NCBI GenBank assembly: GCA_036661515.1 | Contig: JAVWYO010000048.1 | Span: 1-14,116, forward strand | Direction of reading: 5' to 3' | DNA: 14,116 nt | From: HGM05232 sp036661515 | GTDB lineage: Bacteria; Bacteroidota; Bacteroidia; Bacteroidales; Muribaculaceae | In this document: positions 1 through 7,761 of the stretch, piece by piece | Position numbering within the stretch: position 1 is the stretch's first letter | Layout of the letters: every line of letters starts with the position of its first letter | Program-made: the position numbers and the translations under genes | The notes under the pieces: generated by a model | Databases searched by the model: none | Told to the model about the DNA's origin: nothing | Seen by the model: the letters and a program-made list of their open reading frames with translations, nothing else

Positions 1-111
1 GAAAATAGTATATTGCATGTTCAAACCGAGTTTAATGGATTTTTTAAATTGCATGTATACAATTCCGGTACACTCTATAAAATAAGGGTATTTATTAAAG
101 AAAAAAAGATT

Positions 112-708
112 ATGGGACAAAATGAAGATTATTTGGAAGCCATCAGGCACGTTAATAAAAAGAATGATGAACGACTCGCACTCGCAAGAGCTGGTATTGA
201 TGTGAATAATGCAGGTATAATGTTGATTTCAGCTTATTTTCCGATGTTGTTTCACCGGTTGGGACTTTTGGCTGATAACCGCAGAGAGTTTGAAAGTACA
301 AATGATCGTATTCGTGCTATTTTCCTGATTCAGTATCTCCTCTATGGAGAACAATGCGAATGGGAAGAACCTGAACTATATCTGAATAAAATGATGGTAG
401 GAATGGAAGAATACAATCAGCCACTGCCTCGTACTTGTGAGTTAAGCCAGGAGGAAACAGATATGGCTGAAGATATGATTAAAGTGATATGTCATAATTG
501 GGATAAGATGCGAAATACATCTATAAGTGGCTTTAGAGTGGCATTTCTGCAAAGAAGAGGGCAAGTTATGTTGCATGAAGATTTAGGCAAATGGGAAGTA
601 ACGGTTGAGCAGGAAGCCTATGACCTTTTGATTGATTCAATACCTTGGGAATACAAAATGTGCAAATATCCATGGCAAAAGAAAATAATTGAAGTAAAAT
701 GGAGATAG
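112..708 (+). CDS. Contractile injection system tape measure protein, C-terminal part (CIS_TMP family)
   Basis: The product resembles the conserved C-terminal region of tape measure proteins of extracellular contractile injection systems, which set the length of the inner tube. From the ATG at 112 it has 198 residues. Family-like segments are NAGIMLISAYFPMLFHRLGL (residues 33-52), LNKMMVG (91-97), a W-x4-NTSISGFR-x3-LQR-x-G block (130-150), VEQEAYDLL (165-173) and two proline-tryptophan blocks, IPWE (177-180) and YPWQ (186-189), ending in VKW. No signal peptide or membrane segment is visible. Family members are usually much longer, so this is either a short version, the end of a larger gene or a remnant. 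The frame has no stop from base 1 to 112, so a start beyond the window cannot be excluded. I chose 112 because the residues before it look non-coding. It is the only plus-strand gene, so any partner genes would lie to the left. Family call fairly sure, completeness unsure. Confidence 0.72.
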   Translation: MGQNEDYLEAIRHVNKKNDERLALARAGIDVNNAGIMLISAYFPMLFHRLGLLADNRREFESTNDRIRAIFLIQYLLYGEQCEWEEPELYLNKMMVGMEEYNQPLPRTCELSQEETDMAEDMIKVICHNWDKMRNTSISGFRVAFLQRRGQVMLHEDLGKWEVTVEQEAYDLLIDSIPWEYKMCKYPWQKKIIEVKWR

Positions 709-797
709 ATAAGCATATGGCGTGTTCTGTTTTTTATGATCTCAATTTAACTTGGCTGAGTTCGGAATAATGAACTTGTCGAGGAGATGGATGAAAT

Positions 798-824
798 AAA
801 AAAAAGCTACCAGAAGGTAGCTTT
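798..824 (-). terminator. Rho-independent terminator of tRNA-Val
   Basis: An 8-bp perfect stem (804-811 pairing with 816-823) with a 4-base loop is followed, on the minus strand, by a run of about eight T. It starts within 3 bases of the tRNA 3' end. The plus-strand gene ending at 708 points towards it, but on that strand no T run follows the stem, so it serves the tRNA only. Confidence 0.85.
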
Positions 825-825
825 G

Positions 826-900
826 TGGGCGTTGACGGATTCGAACCGCCGACCCTCTGCTTGTAAGGCAGATGCTCTGAACCAGCTGAGCTAAACGCCC
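826..900 (-). tRNA. tRNA-Val (anticodon UAC)
   Basis: The minus strand folds as a complete cloverleaf of 75 bases. The acceptor stem is GGGCGTT/AACGCCC, the D arm is GCTC...GAGC, the anticodon stem is TCTGC/GCAGA around the loop CTTACAA (anticodon TAC, reading GUA and related valine codons), and the T arm has the TTCGAAT loop. The discriminator base is A. The bases after it are C-A-A, so CCA is not encoded and must be added after transcription. It stands alone between a promoter and a terminator. Confidence 0.97.
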
Positions 901-920
901 TTTCTTTGTCGAAAGCGATG

Positions 921-950
921 CAAAGGTATAACTTTTCCTTGAATTTGCAA
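921..950 (-). promoter_or_regulatory. Bacteroidetes-type promoter of tRNA-Val
   Basis: On the minus strand TACCTTTG (928-921) matches the Bacteroidetes -7 consensus TAnnTTTG exactly. A TTG (950-948) lies 19 bases upstream, the expected place for the -33 element. Transcription would start around 910-915, a short distance before the tRNA 5' end at 900. Confidence 0.8.
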
Positions 951-952
951 TA

Positions 953-979
953 TATTTGGCTAAAATATTTAGCCAAATA
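953..979 (-). terminator. Perfect 12-bp inverted repeat, likely terminator of the TPR-protein operon
   Basis: Bases 953-964 and 968-979 are perfect reverse complements with only 3 bases between. The hairpin starts about 40 bases after the stop of the exported TPR gene and lies just upstream of the tRNA promoter. Read on the minus strand it is followed by AT-rich sequence but not a clean T run, so termination is likely but not certain. A binding site for a dimeric protein is the alternative. Confidence 0.6.
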
Positions 980-1019
980 ATTACAAATGGGTATCTCTTA
1001 GCTACTTATGCGATATATT

Positions 1020-2603
1020 TTATTCAAAGTTTGATTTATATTGTGTCATGAGTTCATTAAATTGTGGCAATTTTCTTAATGAATCAATGTTTACAACAGG
1101 ATCATTTTTATACATTAAGTCATAATAGCTTCCAAATCCGTTGGCTAATGCACCTTCTAAATAATAAATTCCTTTTTCTAAATCGCCACTTTGCGCATAA
1201 ACAGATGCTGCATAAAAGTATATTTTACCACCTGCTTTATCGGTGACTTTAATTAGATTTTCAATCCATTTCGTGGCCTCTAAATCACGACTGAGAGCGA
1301 CTAAAGCAAATCCACGATAAGAGCCAATGTCTTGTATTTGGCTGTTTAAGGCTGATGTGTAGTCTTTTTTAGCAGCTCTAAAGTCCTTAAAGCTATTTTT
1401 GTGGATATAAGCACGTAAGATGTAATTATAAGGTGTCTGTAAATTATTAATTAGCTTGTCATTAAGCAACGAAATCGTTTGTTTAACATCGCCTCTATTC
1501 ATCTCTATAATAGCTTTCTGATAAATTATTTTATCGTTATTAGGAGATATTTTTAATGCATAATTTAGGACATCAATAGCTTTTTGAGGATTTTTCAGTT
1601 CATAAAGTATCTTTGCTTTATTAATATAATAAGATATATCCTTAGGGTTTATATCGATAGCTATATCGATATTAGACAACGCTTCATCAAATTTTGCGAG
1701 ATTAAAATTAGCGATTGCGCAATCATTATAAATACCATCATTATTATAAATCTTTTTGTCAATAATTGTATTAATATCATGAAGTGCATTTGCGTAATAA
1801 TTATGGTTTAGTGCCATCATAGAACGAAGATATAATAACACGCCACTTTGTGGAGCTCTATCAATAGCATCATCAAAAGCCGAAATCACTGATTTATAAT
1901 TAGTATCGCTCATCTTTGCTAACTTAGGTAAAGCACCAGAGCGCTCATAGTCAAGAGTAATTGCCGTAATCAAATCGTGTGCAGCAGCATCATGCTCGCC
2001 AAGTAGATTAAGGAGCTCGGCACGATTTACATAGGCATCGGCCTGCGTAGGATACATGGTAACTGCCCTATTAGCATATTCACGAGCAATATCAAAGTTC
2101 TTTTGTTTAACAGCCACTTTAGATATGCCAGAGATTGCTTCAAAATCTAAACTGTTGTTACGTAATAATCGTTCATATAGACCTTTTGCAAAATCATAAT
2201 TACCAGCCAAAAAATTAGCATTAGCAAGTTTTCTCATGCAAACTTGTGAATCAGGATTTAAACGAAGAGCCTGATTAAGGTCGGTAATAGCATGATTATA
2301 ATCTTGATTGATTTCGTAAATAGTTGCACGTAGCATATATTCATCGAATATTATACTTTTATTATCACGAGAATCGTCTTTCAATGCAGCGTTTACATCA
2401 TCAAGAGCCTTAGCATATTCTCCAAGATTTAAATACTCTTGCGCTCTTGCAAATAGCAGAGTACCATCGTTAGGATTGGAGGAAAGTTGCTCGGCATAAG
2501 AGTCCAAAACGGCTTGTGTTACGGGATTAATTTCAGCAGCTTGGGCGTTTAATGAAATGGAGACAGAGCATAGCCCAACAATTAAAGCATGTGATATTTT
2601 CAT
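1020..2603 (-). CDS. Exported tetratricopeptide-repeat protein
   Basis: A 527-residue protein with a Sec-type signal peptide (Lys3, hydrophobic stretch 5-19, likely cleavage after AQA at 20-22) and no lipobox cysteine, so it is probably periplasmic. The rest is a chain of roughly ten TPR-like helix pairs of about 34 residues. Clear examples are AEQLSSNPNDGTLLFARA (37-54) and the repeats with the DLNQAL and NIDIAIDINP patterns. The C-terminal part ends in a helix pair with DPVVNIDSLRKLPQFNELM, typical of the last unit of many bacterial TPR proteins. TPRs bind proteins, and no catalytic domain is seen. It is the last gene of its operon, 15 bases after kdsA, and is followed by a hairpin. Its partner cannot be deduced. 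The minus-strand ATG at 2603 is the natural start because it directly begins the signal peptide. Confidence 0.85.
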   Translation of the reverse strand: MKISHALIVGLCSVSISLNAQAAEINPVTQAVLDSYAEQLSSNPNDGTLLFARAQEYLNLGEYAKALDDVNAALKDDSRDNKSIIFDEYMLRATIYEINQDYNHAITDLNQALRLNPDSQVCMRKLANANFLAGNYDFAKGLYERLLRNNSLDFEAISGISKVAVKQKNFDIAREYANRAVTMYPTQADAYVNRAELLNLLGEHDAAAHDLITAITLDYERSGALPKLAKMSDTNYKSVISAFDDAIDRAPQSGVLLYLRSMMALNHNYYANALHDINTIIDKKIYNNDGIYNDCAIANFNLAKFDEALSNIDIAIDINPKDISYYINKAKILYELKNPQKAIDVLNYALKISPNNDKIIYQKAIIEMNRGDVKQTISLLNDKLINNLQTPYNYILRAYIHKNSFKDFRAAKKDYTSALNSQIQDIGSYRGFALVALSRDLEATKWIENLIKVTDKAGGKIYFYAASVYAQSGDLEKGIYYLEGALANGFGSYYDLMYKNDPVVNIDSLRKLPQFNELMTQYKSNFE

Positions 2604-2618
2604 ACTATGTGTTTTTAA

Positions 2619-3434
2619 TTATTTATCAATCATATTTATAGTCATTCTCAACTTTGACAAGCGAGACAGCAATCCTTCAATTTTGTCAAGTTTAAGCATA
2701 TTTGCACCATCGGACATTGCCATACATGGATTTTGATGTGTTTCAATAAAAAGTCCATCAACTCCAGATGCAATACCTGTTCGAGCAACTGTTTCAATTA
2801 AATGAGGTAATCCACCAGTAACCCCTTTTTCCTGATTTGGCAATTGCAAAGAGTGTGTTACATCGAGTATTACAGGAGAGCCAAATGCCTTCATCACAGG
2901 TATTCCACGATAATCTACAATGAGATCATGATATCCGAATGTGGTACCACGCTCAGTTATAGCGACTTGCTCATTACCAGCATCTCTCACTTTCTGTATT
3001 GCATATTGCATAGCTTCTGGTGAAAGAAATTGTCCTTTTTTAATATTAACCATTTTGCCAGTATTTGCAGCAGCGACGAGTAAATCCGTCTGCCTGCAAA
3101 GGAATGCAGGGATTTGAAGGACATCAACATATTGAGCAGCCATCGCAGCCTCTTCGGCAGTATGAATATCGGTAACGACTGGAATATTATACGTATCTCT
3201 AACTTTTTTTAAAATTTCGAGCGCCTTTATGTCACCAATTCCAGTAAAGGAATCTATCCTTGAACGGTTAGCCTTTCGGTAACTACCTTTAAATATATAT
3301 GGAATATCCAACGATTTAGTTATCGAGGATATTTTTTCAGCAATTTCGAGAGCCATATCTTCATTCTCAATAACGCAGGGTCCTGCAAAGAGAAAGAAAT
3401 TATGTGATTTTGATGATTTTAAGTATTCTAACAT
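2619..3434 (-). CDS. kdsA: 3-deoxy-8-phosphooctulonate synthase (KDO-8-P synthase)
   Basis: This cytosolic enzyme condenses phosphoenolpyruvate with D-arabinose 5-phosphate to give Kdo-8-phosphate for the lipopolysaccharide core. It has 271 residues, the normal length. Family motifs in order are FAGPCVIEN (16-24), FKGSYRKANRSR (48-59), VVTDIHTAEEA (86-96), QIPAFLCRQTDLL (107-119), VNIKKGQFLSPE (129-140), TERGTTFGYHDLIVD (160-174), DVTHSLQLP (191-199) and IETHQNP (230-236). Cys20, His194, Glu231 and Asp242 lie at a constant offset of nine from the metal ligands of the Aquifex enzyme (Cys11, His185, Glu222, Asp233), so this is the metal-dependent class. It lies 9 bases after rsmE and 15 before the TPR gene, within one transcript. 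The partner genes of Kdo synthesis are not in the window. Confidence 0.96.
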   Translation of the reverse strand: MLEYLKSSKSHNFFLFAGPCVIENEDMALEIAEKISSITKSLDIPYIFKGSYRKANRSRIDSFTGIGDIKALEILKKVRDTYNIPVVTDIHTAEEAAMAAQYVDVLQIPAFLCRQTDLLVAAANTGKMVNIKKGQFLSPEAMQYAIQKVRDAGNEQVAITERGTTFGYHDLIVDYRGIPVMKAFGSPVILDVTHSLQLPNQEKGVTGGLPHLIETVARTGIASGVDGLFIETHQNPCMAMSDGANMLKLDKIEGLLSRLSKLRMTINMIDK

Positions 3435-3443
3435 AAACTTTTT

Positions 3444-4148
3444 CTATAACTGATTAATTACATGAAATGCAGCGCAAGCAAATACAGCCGCAGTTTCGGT
3501 ACGGAAACGACTTTCGCCTAACGATACAGGAATAAATCCATTGTCGAGGGCTAATCTAATTTCATCTTTGCTAAAATCGCCTTCGGGGCCAATAATTATA
3601 AGTGCGTTTTCACCTTTAATATATTCATGGACAAAACTTCGCCTCTCAATTTCTTTGTCGCAATAAGCAATAAATTTTTGTCCATCGAATTTTGCTGTTA
3701 TTAAATCATTGAAAGGAGTCATTTCATCAAGACGAGGTAAAGTAGTCTTAAGTGATTGCTTCATAGCCGATATAAGAATCTTATTAATGCGCTCGATTTT
3801 CAATTCTTTACGTTCAGAATATCGGCAACGCAGTGGGATTATGGCATCTACTCCTGTTTCAGTTACTTTCTCGGCCATCCATTCTATCCTATCAATGTTT
3901 TTTGTTGGAGCAATTCCTATTGATAAGTTACACTTCCAATGATTAGGAATACTGTGACTTTCAATAATTTCCACCTGACATCTCTTAGGGTGAGCAAGTG
4001 TTATATTGCAAATATATCGAGTACCACAACCATCGATAACCTCTATTTTATCACCAGCCCCAAGTCTCAAAACTCGCACGCAATGCTGCGACTCCACTTC
4101 TGGCAGTTGCAACGTTGTTAATATTTCGGGGGCATAGAATTGATTCAT
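3444..4148 (-). CDS. rsmE: 16S rRNA (uracil1498-N3)-methyltransferase RsmE
   Basis: This SPOUT-family enzyme uses S-adenosylmethionine to methylate U1498 in 16S rRNA of the small ribosomal subunit. The 234-residue length fits. An N-terminal PUA-like RNA-binding part (about 1-70, including HCVRVLRLGAGDKIEVIDG) is followed by the knotted catalytic domain with EKVTETGVDAIIPL (93-106), SAMKQS (127-132), IIGPEGDFSKDEI (185-197) and SLGESRFRTETA (209-220). The last two form the SAM-binding trefoil knot. The gene starts one base after the end of the upstream MFS transporter gene and is followed 9 bases later by kdsA, so translation is probably coupled. Confidence 0.95.
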   Translation of the reverse strand: MNQFYAPEILTTLQLPEVESQHCVRVLRLGAGDKIEVIDGCGTRYICNITLAHPKRCQVEIIESHSIPNHWKCNLSIGIAPTKNIDRIEWMAEKVTETGVDAIIPLRCRYSERKELKIERINKILISAMKQSLKTTLPRLDEMTPFNDLITAKFDGQKFIAYCDKEIERRSFVHEYIKGENALIIIGPEGDFSKDEIRLALDNGFIPVSLGESRFRTETAAVFACAAFHVINQL

Positions 4149-4149
4149 A

Positions 4150-5484
4150 TTACTTATTTATAGGTTTAACTTCGGGCTGATGCTTGTAGCGGAATAAAAC
4201 TGCAAATAAAACAAATACAACTAAAGCATATCCAGCAAATATTAGCCAAGTTGATTGCCAATCGCCAACTAAATAAGATGACCCAGCAATATCTTTCCAC
4301 TGACAGTAATAGTTTACAATATCACCAGCAATAAGCGTGCCGACAGTTGCACCAATACCATTAGTCATTAACATAAATAGTCCTTGTGCGGAACCTTGAA
4401 TAGATTTATCGGTCTCTTGCTGTACAAACAACGCTCCCGAGACATTGAAAAAATCGAAAGCAACGCCATATACAATCATTGATAAAACGAACATCCAAAG
4501 ACCAGCTCCAGGATTACCAAGTCCAAACAAGCCGAAACGCAATACCCATGCAAACATTGCAATAAGCATTACATTTTTAATGCCATATCTTTTTAGGAAG
4601 AATGGTATCAATAAGATACACAATGCCTCAGAAATTTGAGATAAAGAAGTGAGTGCAGTAGCATTGTTAGCCCCTACAGTATTTGCAAATTCAGGGATTC
4701 CCTTAAAACTTGTTATGAAAGGAGTTGCAAACCCATTAGTAATTTGTAATGATACTCCGAGTAGCATTGAGAATATAAAGAACATTGCCATCTTCTTCTG
4801 CTTGAAGAGTTTAAAGGCATTTAATCCTAACATTTCAACAAATGGCACTTTGTCTTTGGTCTTTGGTGATATTGGGCAATTTGGTAAAGAGAAAGAATAT
4901 ACACCTAATAAGATGCCTAATATTCCACAAACGAATAATTGCATATCGGTATATTGGAATCGAAATGGAGAATCAGTACTAAATCCAAATACGCCTTCGG
5001 GACTTATAAATGCAAAATTTACAAACCACATAGAAGCAATAAATCCTACTGTTCCTAATACACGAATAGGAGGAAAATCTTTTATTGTATCGTATCCGTT
5101 TCGAGATAGGATAGAAAATGCTACGGTATTTGATAGTGCAATAGTTGGCATATAGAATGCTACGCTACACGTATATAGTGTGAAGAATGTGCTAAATTCG
5201 AGCTGTGCATGGTTATATCCATACCACCATGCAGCAAACATAAATATAGCAGCAAGAGTGTGACACACTCCTAAAAGTTTTTGTGCCGAGACATATTTAT
5301 CAGCGATAATTCCAATAATAGCAGGCATAAATATCGATACAATGCCTTGAACAGAATAGAACCAGGCAATATCAGTTCCTAATCCAGCAGGTCCAATATA
5401 ATTTCCAATACAAGTCAAATACGAACCCCATATAGCAAATTGCATAAAGTTCATTACAGCTAATCTCGACTTTAGTCCTAACAT
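4150..5484 (-). CDS. Nucleoside:H+ symporter-type MFS transporter (NupG/XapB family)
   Basis: A 444-residue integral inner-membrane protein with about twelve hydrophobic segments. The N-terminus, with RLAVMNFMQFAIWGSYLTCIGNYIG (residues 7-31, first membrane helix), has the F-x-IWG-x-Y-x3-GNY pattern of the nucleoside H+ symporters. The segment GIIADKY (58-64) is the usual loop between helices 2 and 3 of the major facilitator superfamily. The family takes up nucleosides with protons, but the exact substrate cannot be read from the sequence. It is the first gene of a tight group with rsmE and kdsA and has a candidate promoter directly upstream. An AmpG-type muropeptide permease was considered, because of the MurNAc operon nearby, but the N-terminal signature argues against it. 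Confidence 0.85.
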   Translation of the reverse strand: MLGLKSRLAVMNFMQFAIWGSYLTCIGNYIGPAGLGTDIAWFYSVQGIVSIFMPAIIGIIADKYVSAQKLLGVCHTLAAIFMFAAWWYGYNHAQLEFSTFFTLYTCSVAFYMPTIALSNTVAFSILSRNGYDTIKDFPPIRVLGTVGFIASMWFVNFAFISPEGVFGFSTDSPFRFQYTDMQLFVCGILGILLGVYSFSLPNCPISPKTKDKVPFVEMLGLNAFKLFKQKKMAMFFIFSMLLGVSLQITNGFATPFITSFKGIPEFANTVGANNATALTSLSQISEALCILLIPFFLKRYGIKNVMLIAMFAWVLRFGLFGLGNPGAGLWMFVLSMIVYGVAFDFFNVSGALFVQQETDKSIQGSAQGLFMLMTNGIGATVGTLIAGDIVNYYCQWKDIAGSSYLVGDWQSTWLIFAGYALVVFVLFAVLFRYKHQPEVKPINK

Positions 5485-5527
5485 AATTTCTGATTTATCG
5501 GTTAATATAAATATTATTTTTGAAACA

Positions 5528-5535
5528 CAAATGTA
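5528..5535 (-). promoter_or_regulatory. Candidate internal promoter (-7 element) of MFS-rsmE-kdsA-TPR
   Basis: TACATTTG on the minus strand fits the Bacteroidetes -7 consensus TAnnTTTG exactly. It sits 44 bases before the MFS start codon, in the 62-base gap that is the longest spacing inside the gene group. No good -33 TTG is present at the expected distance, so the site may be weak or need an activator. Confidence 0.45.
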
Positions 5536-5546
5536 ATGTTATTATT

Positions 5547-6143
5547 CTAATTCCTTTTATTTTTTTCTTGACGTTTATTATTTAACACTGATTTTATTTC
5601 AGCGGCTCTTTCGTATTCTTCTTTTTCGGCATAATGCAACATCATTTTTTCAAGTTCGGCTATTGAGAAATTTTCTAATTTTATGGTTCGTGGCGATTGA
5701 TTAGCGTCATTTTCATGATGTTCTTGAATAGAATCAGTAAATTTGAATCCAGTTTCTTCGATTATTTCCTGCGTGGTATATATTGGAGCATCGGTTCGAA
5801 GAGATAAAGCTATGGCATCGGAAGTGCGCGCATCAATTGTAACTTCCCTATCTTGCGAGTTAAATTTCAATTCAGCAGAGAATACTCCATCTTTAAAGCT
5901 ATAAATAAAAACCTCTTCAAGTCGGATTCCAAAAGCGAGTAGCAAGCTGACGAATAAATCATGCGACATTGGGCGTGAAGGTGTAATATTTTCGAGCTTA
6001 ACGGCTATGCTTTGTGCCTCACTTACGCCTATCACGATAGGGATTCTATATGCCCCATCAACCTGCGACAAGACCAGTGCATAGGCTCCGCTCTGCACTT
6101 GACTATACGTAATTCCATATACTTTAAGCTTAATCCGTTCCAT
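5547..6143 (-). CDS. Bifunctional nuclease family protein (DUF151 plus UVR motif)
   Basis: 198 residues in two parts. Residues 1-133 form a DUF151/BFN domain with the conserved stretches IPIVIGVSEAQSIA (34-47), PSRPMSHDL (55-63) and DARTSDAIALSLR (104-116). Residues 159-190 form a UVR motif with ELEKMMLHYAEKEEYERAAE, as found in UvrB and UvrC, where it mediates protein-protein contact. DUF151 proteins from plants and bacteria have reported DNase/RNase activity, and this two-domain form is common in Bacteroidetes. A very basic tail (RQEKNKRN) closes the protein. It is cytosolic. It follows mnmA by 25 bases, probably on the same transcript. The physiological target is unknown. Confidence 0.88.
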   Translation of the reverse strand: MERIKLKVYGITYSQVQSGAYALVLSQVDGAYRIPIVIGVSEAQSIAVKLENITPSRPMSHDLFVSLLLAFGIRLEEVFIYSFKDGVFSAELKFNSQDREVTIDARTSDAIALSLRTDAPIYTTQEIIEETGFKFTDSIQEHHENDANQSPRTIKLENFSIAELEKMMLHYAEKEEYERAAEIKSVLNNKRQEKNKRN

Positions 6144-6168
6144 TGTAATTATATCTCTTATTTATTTT

Positions 6169-7248
6169 CTAAATATCAATCTTCTGACCAGTTATTACTC
6201 CACTACCGTAACAAAGATGTCCCGTGCTATCATAAATGACAGCAAATTGTCCTGGTGCTATGCCTTGCACTTTAGTTTCAGATTCAATGACATATTCATT
6301 TCCTCCAAGTGATGTAAATCGAGCCTTTGCAAAATCGGGAGTGTGGCGATTTTTAAACATTATATCAACAGATTTGGGACTTTCTGCCCAAGGGTTGCCT
6401 GAAATGAAATGCATTTCATCGAGATGAATGACTTTGCCATATTGTTTCTCGTTGTCATAACCATTGCTAACATATATGACATTGTCATCGATGTTTTTCT
6501 TTACGACATACCATGGTCCACCACTTAATCCTAATCCCTTACGTTGTCCAATGGTGTGAAACCAAAATCCGTTATGCTCCCCAATTTTGCGACCTGTCTC
6601 TATTTCTATGATATTCCCACGTTTTTCACCGAGATGACGTTTTATAAAATCATTATAGTTTATTTTACCTAAGAAGCATATTCCTTGGCTATCTTTACGA
6701 TAGGCATTTGGCATATTTGCAGCAATTGCAATGGCACGTACTTCGCTCTTAGGCATATTCCCGATAGGGAATGTTAAGTGCTTTAGTTGTTCATAACTTA
6801 TTTGCGCGAGGAAATCGGTTTGATCTTTGACCCTGTCGATAGCCGTGGCAAGATATTTAGTATCCCCTATTACATCTGTTGTGGCATAGTGCCCTGTGGC
6901 AGTAATATCAAAATCCTTACCCCACCGCTGTTCAAAGAAACCGAATTTAATCATTTTGTTGCACATCATGTCGGGATTAGGTGTTAAGCCCAGCTTCACA
7001 GTATGCAAAGCATATTGCATCACATTTTCCCAATATTCTTCATGAAGTGAAACTACTTCAAGAGGCAGATTATATTTTTTAGCGATAAAAGTACACATTT
7101 CTATATCCTCCTCCGCCGAGCAATCGCCTTCGCCATTGTCCATGCCAATGCGTATATAGAAAAGGTGTAAGTCGTGTCCTTCTTCTTTGAGCTTATGTAC
7201 AACAACGGCGCTATCCACACCGCCTGAAATTAATACAGCTATTTTCAT
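6169..7248 (-). CDS. mnmA: tRNA-specific 2-thiouridylase MnmA
   Basis: This ATP-dependent enzyme puts sulfur on U34 of tRNA-Lys, -Glu and -Gln, which have wobble uridine. It has 359 residues, the usual length. The PP-loop SGGVDS (8-13) binds ATP, GMDN (35-38) and TGHYA (118-122) are family motifs, and the two catalytic cysteines are visible: Cys96 in NPDMMCN and Cys191 in GICFLG, matching Cys102 and Cys199 of the E. coli enzyme. HTIGQRKGLG in the central part and a C-terminal beta-barrel (with APGQFAVIYD) complete the fold. It lies 7 bases after the DoxX gene. Bacteroidetes often carry more than one mnmA paralogue, so this need not be the only copy. Confidence 0.95.
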   Translation of the reverse strand: MKIAVLISGGVDSAVVVHKLKEEGHDLHLFYIRIGMDNGEGDCSAEEDIEMCTFIAKKYNLPLEVVSLHEEYWENVMQYALHTVKLGLTPNPDMMCNKMIKFGFFEQRWGKDFDITATGHYATTDVIGDTKYLATAIDRVKDQTDFLAQISYEQLKHLTFPIGNMPKSEVRAIAIAANMPNAYRKDSQGICFLGKINYNDFIKRHLGEKRGNIIEIETGRKIGEHNGFWFHTIGQRKGLGLSGGPWYVVKKNIDDNVIYVSNGYDNEKQYGKVIHLDEMHFISGNPWAESPKSVDIMFKNRHTPDFAKARFTSLGGNEYVIESETKVQGIAPGQFAVIYDSTGHLCYGSGVITGQKIDI

Positions 7249-7255
7249 TTTAAAA

Positions 7256-7756
7256 TTATGCTTCTTTTAGAGCGTCTTCCTCTGATTTATCATTACTATA
7301 ATTCAAAAAGTGCAAAGAAATTAGATAATCGACAGATATTTTGCCAGGTCCAGAAAGCAAAATAAAGAAGAATATCCCAATAAACATTATTGGTAGGTAT
7401 CCTGGTTGTATGCTACCAAGAGTGTAAGGCAATTGATGAATTATGTCGTTAAAAATCACATTTTCAGCAATAAGCATTGATATGATAGGCGGGATTGTCA
7501 TAATTCGCGTTAAGAATCCCAACATAATCATTACCGAGCATATCATTTCAACTGCTATCATTAGGATAAGAGTGTCGTAACTTCCAAGACCAAGAGCCGT
7601 AGGGAATGTTTGCGATAGAGTGTCGAAGTGCATTACTTGTCTTATTCCAAATTGGAGAAACATTACACCTACAAATAGGCGTATGAATAATCTTGACAGA
7701 TTACTATAAGTGTGACCTGTGCCATAAAGAAAAAGATATTTAATAAACTGCTCCAT
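7256..7756 (-). CDS. DoxX family membrane protein
   Basis: A 166-residue inner-membrane protein with four predicted helices (about 22-41, 62-82, 84-102 and 119-136). The pattern RLFIRLFVGVMFLQFGIRQV in helix 1 and LSGPGKISVDYLI (134-146) after helix 4 are typical of DoxX proteins. The family is loosely linked to envelope redox balance. DoxX was named from a thiosulfate:quinone oxidoreductase subunit in an archaeon, and mycobacterial DoxX works with a thiol enzyme and superoxide dismutase. The substrate here is unknown. It starts 5 bases after the end of an exported thioredoxin-like gene, so the two are probably co-translated and may act together in thiol chemistry at the membrane. Confidence 0.85.
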   Translation of the reverse strand: MEQFIKYLFLYGTGHTYSNLSRLFIRLFVGVMFLQFGIRQVMHFDTLSQTFPTALGLGSYDTLILMIAVEMICSVMIMLGFLTRIMTIPPIISMLIAENVIFNDIIHQLPYTLGSIQPGYLPIMFIGIFFFILLSGPGKISVDYLISLHFLNYSNDKSEEDALKEA

Positions 7757-7761
7757 ATTGA

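Noticed and set aside
734..976. Minus-strand open frame of 80 codons
   Set aside because: It runs through the tRNA-Val gene, its terminator and its promoter, so it cannot be a real gene.
4649..5155. Plus-strand open frame of 168 codons
   Set aside because: It lies wholly inside the MFS transporter gene on the other strand, and its translation has no recognisable domain or membrane pattern.
4150..5484. MFS protein as an AmpG-like muropeptide permease belonging to the MurNAc system
   Set aside because: The N-terminal F-x-IWG-x-Y-x3-GNY signature is that of nucleoside symporters, and the gene belongs to another operon, separated by a terminator.
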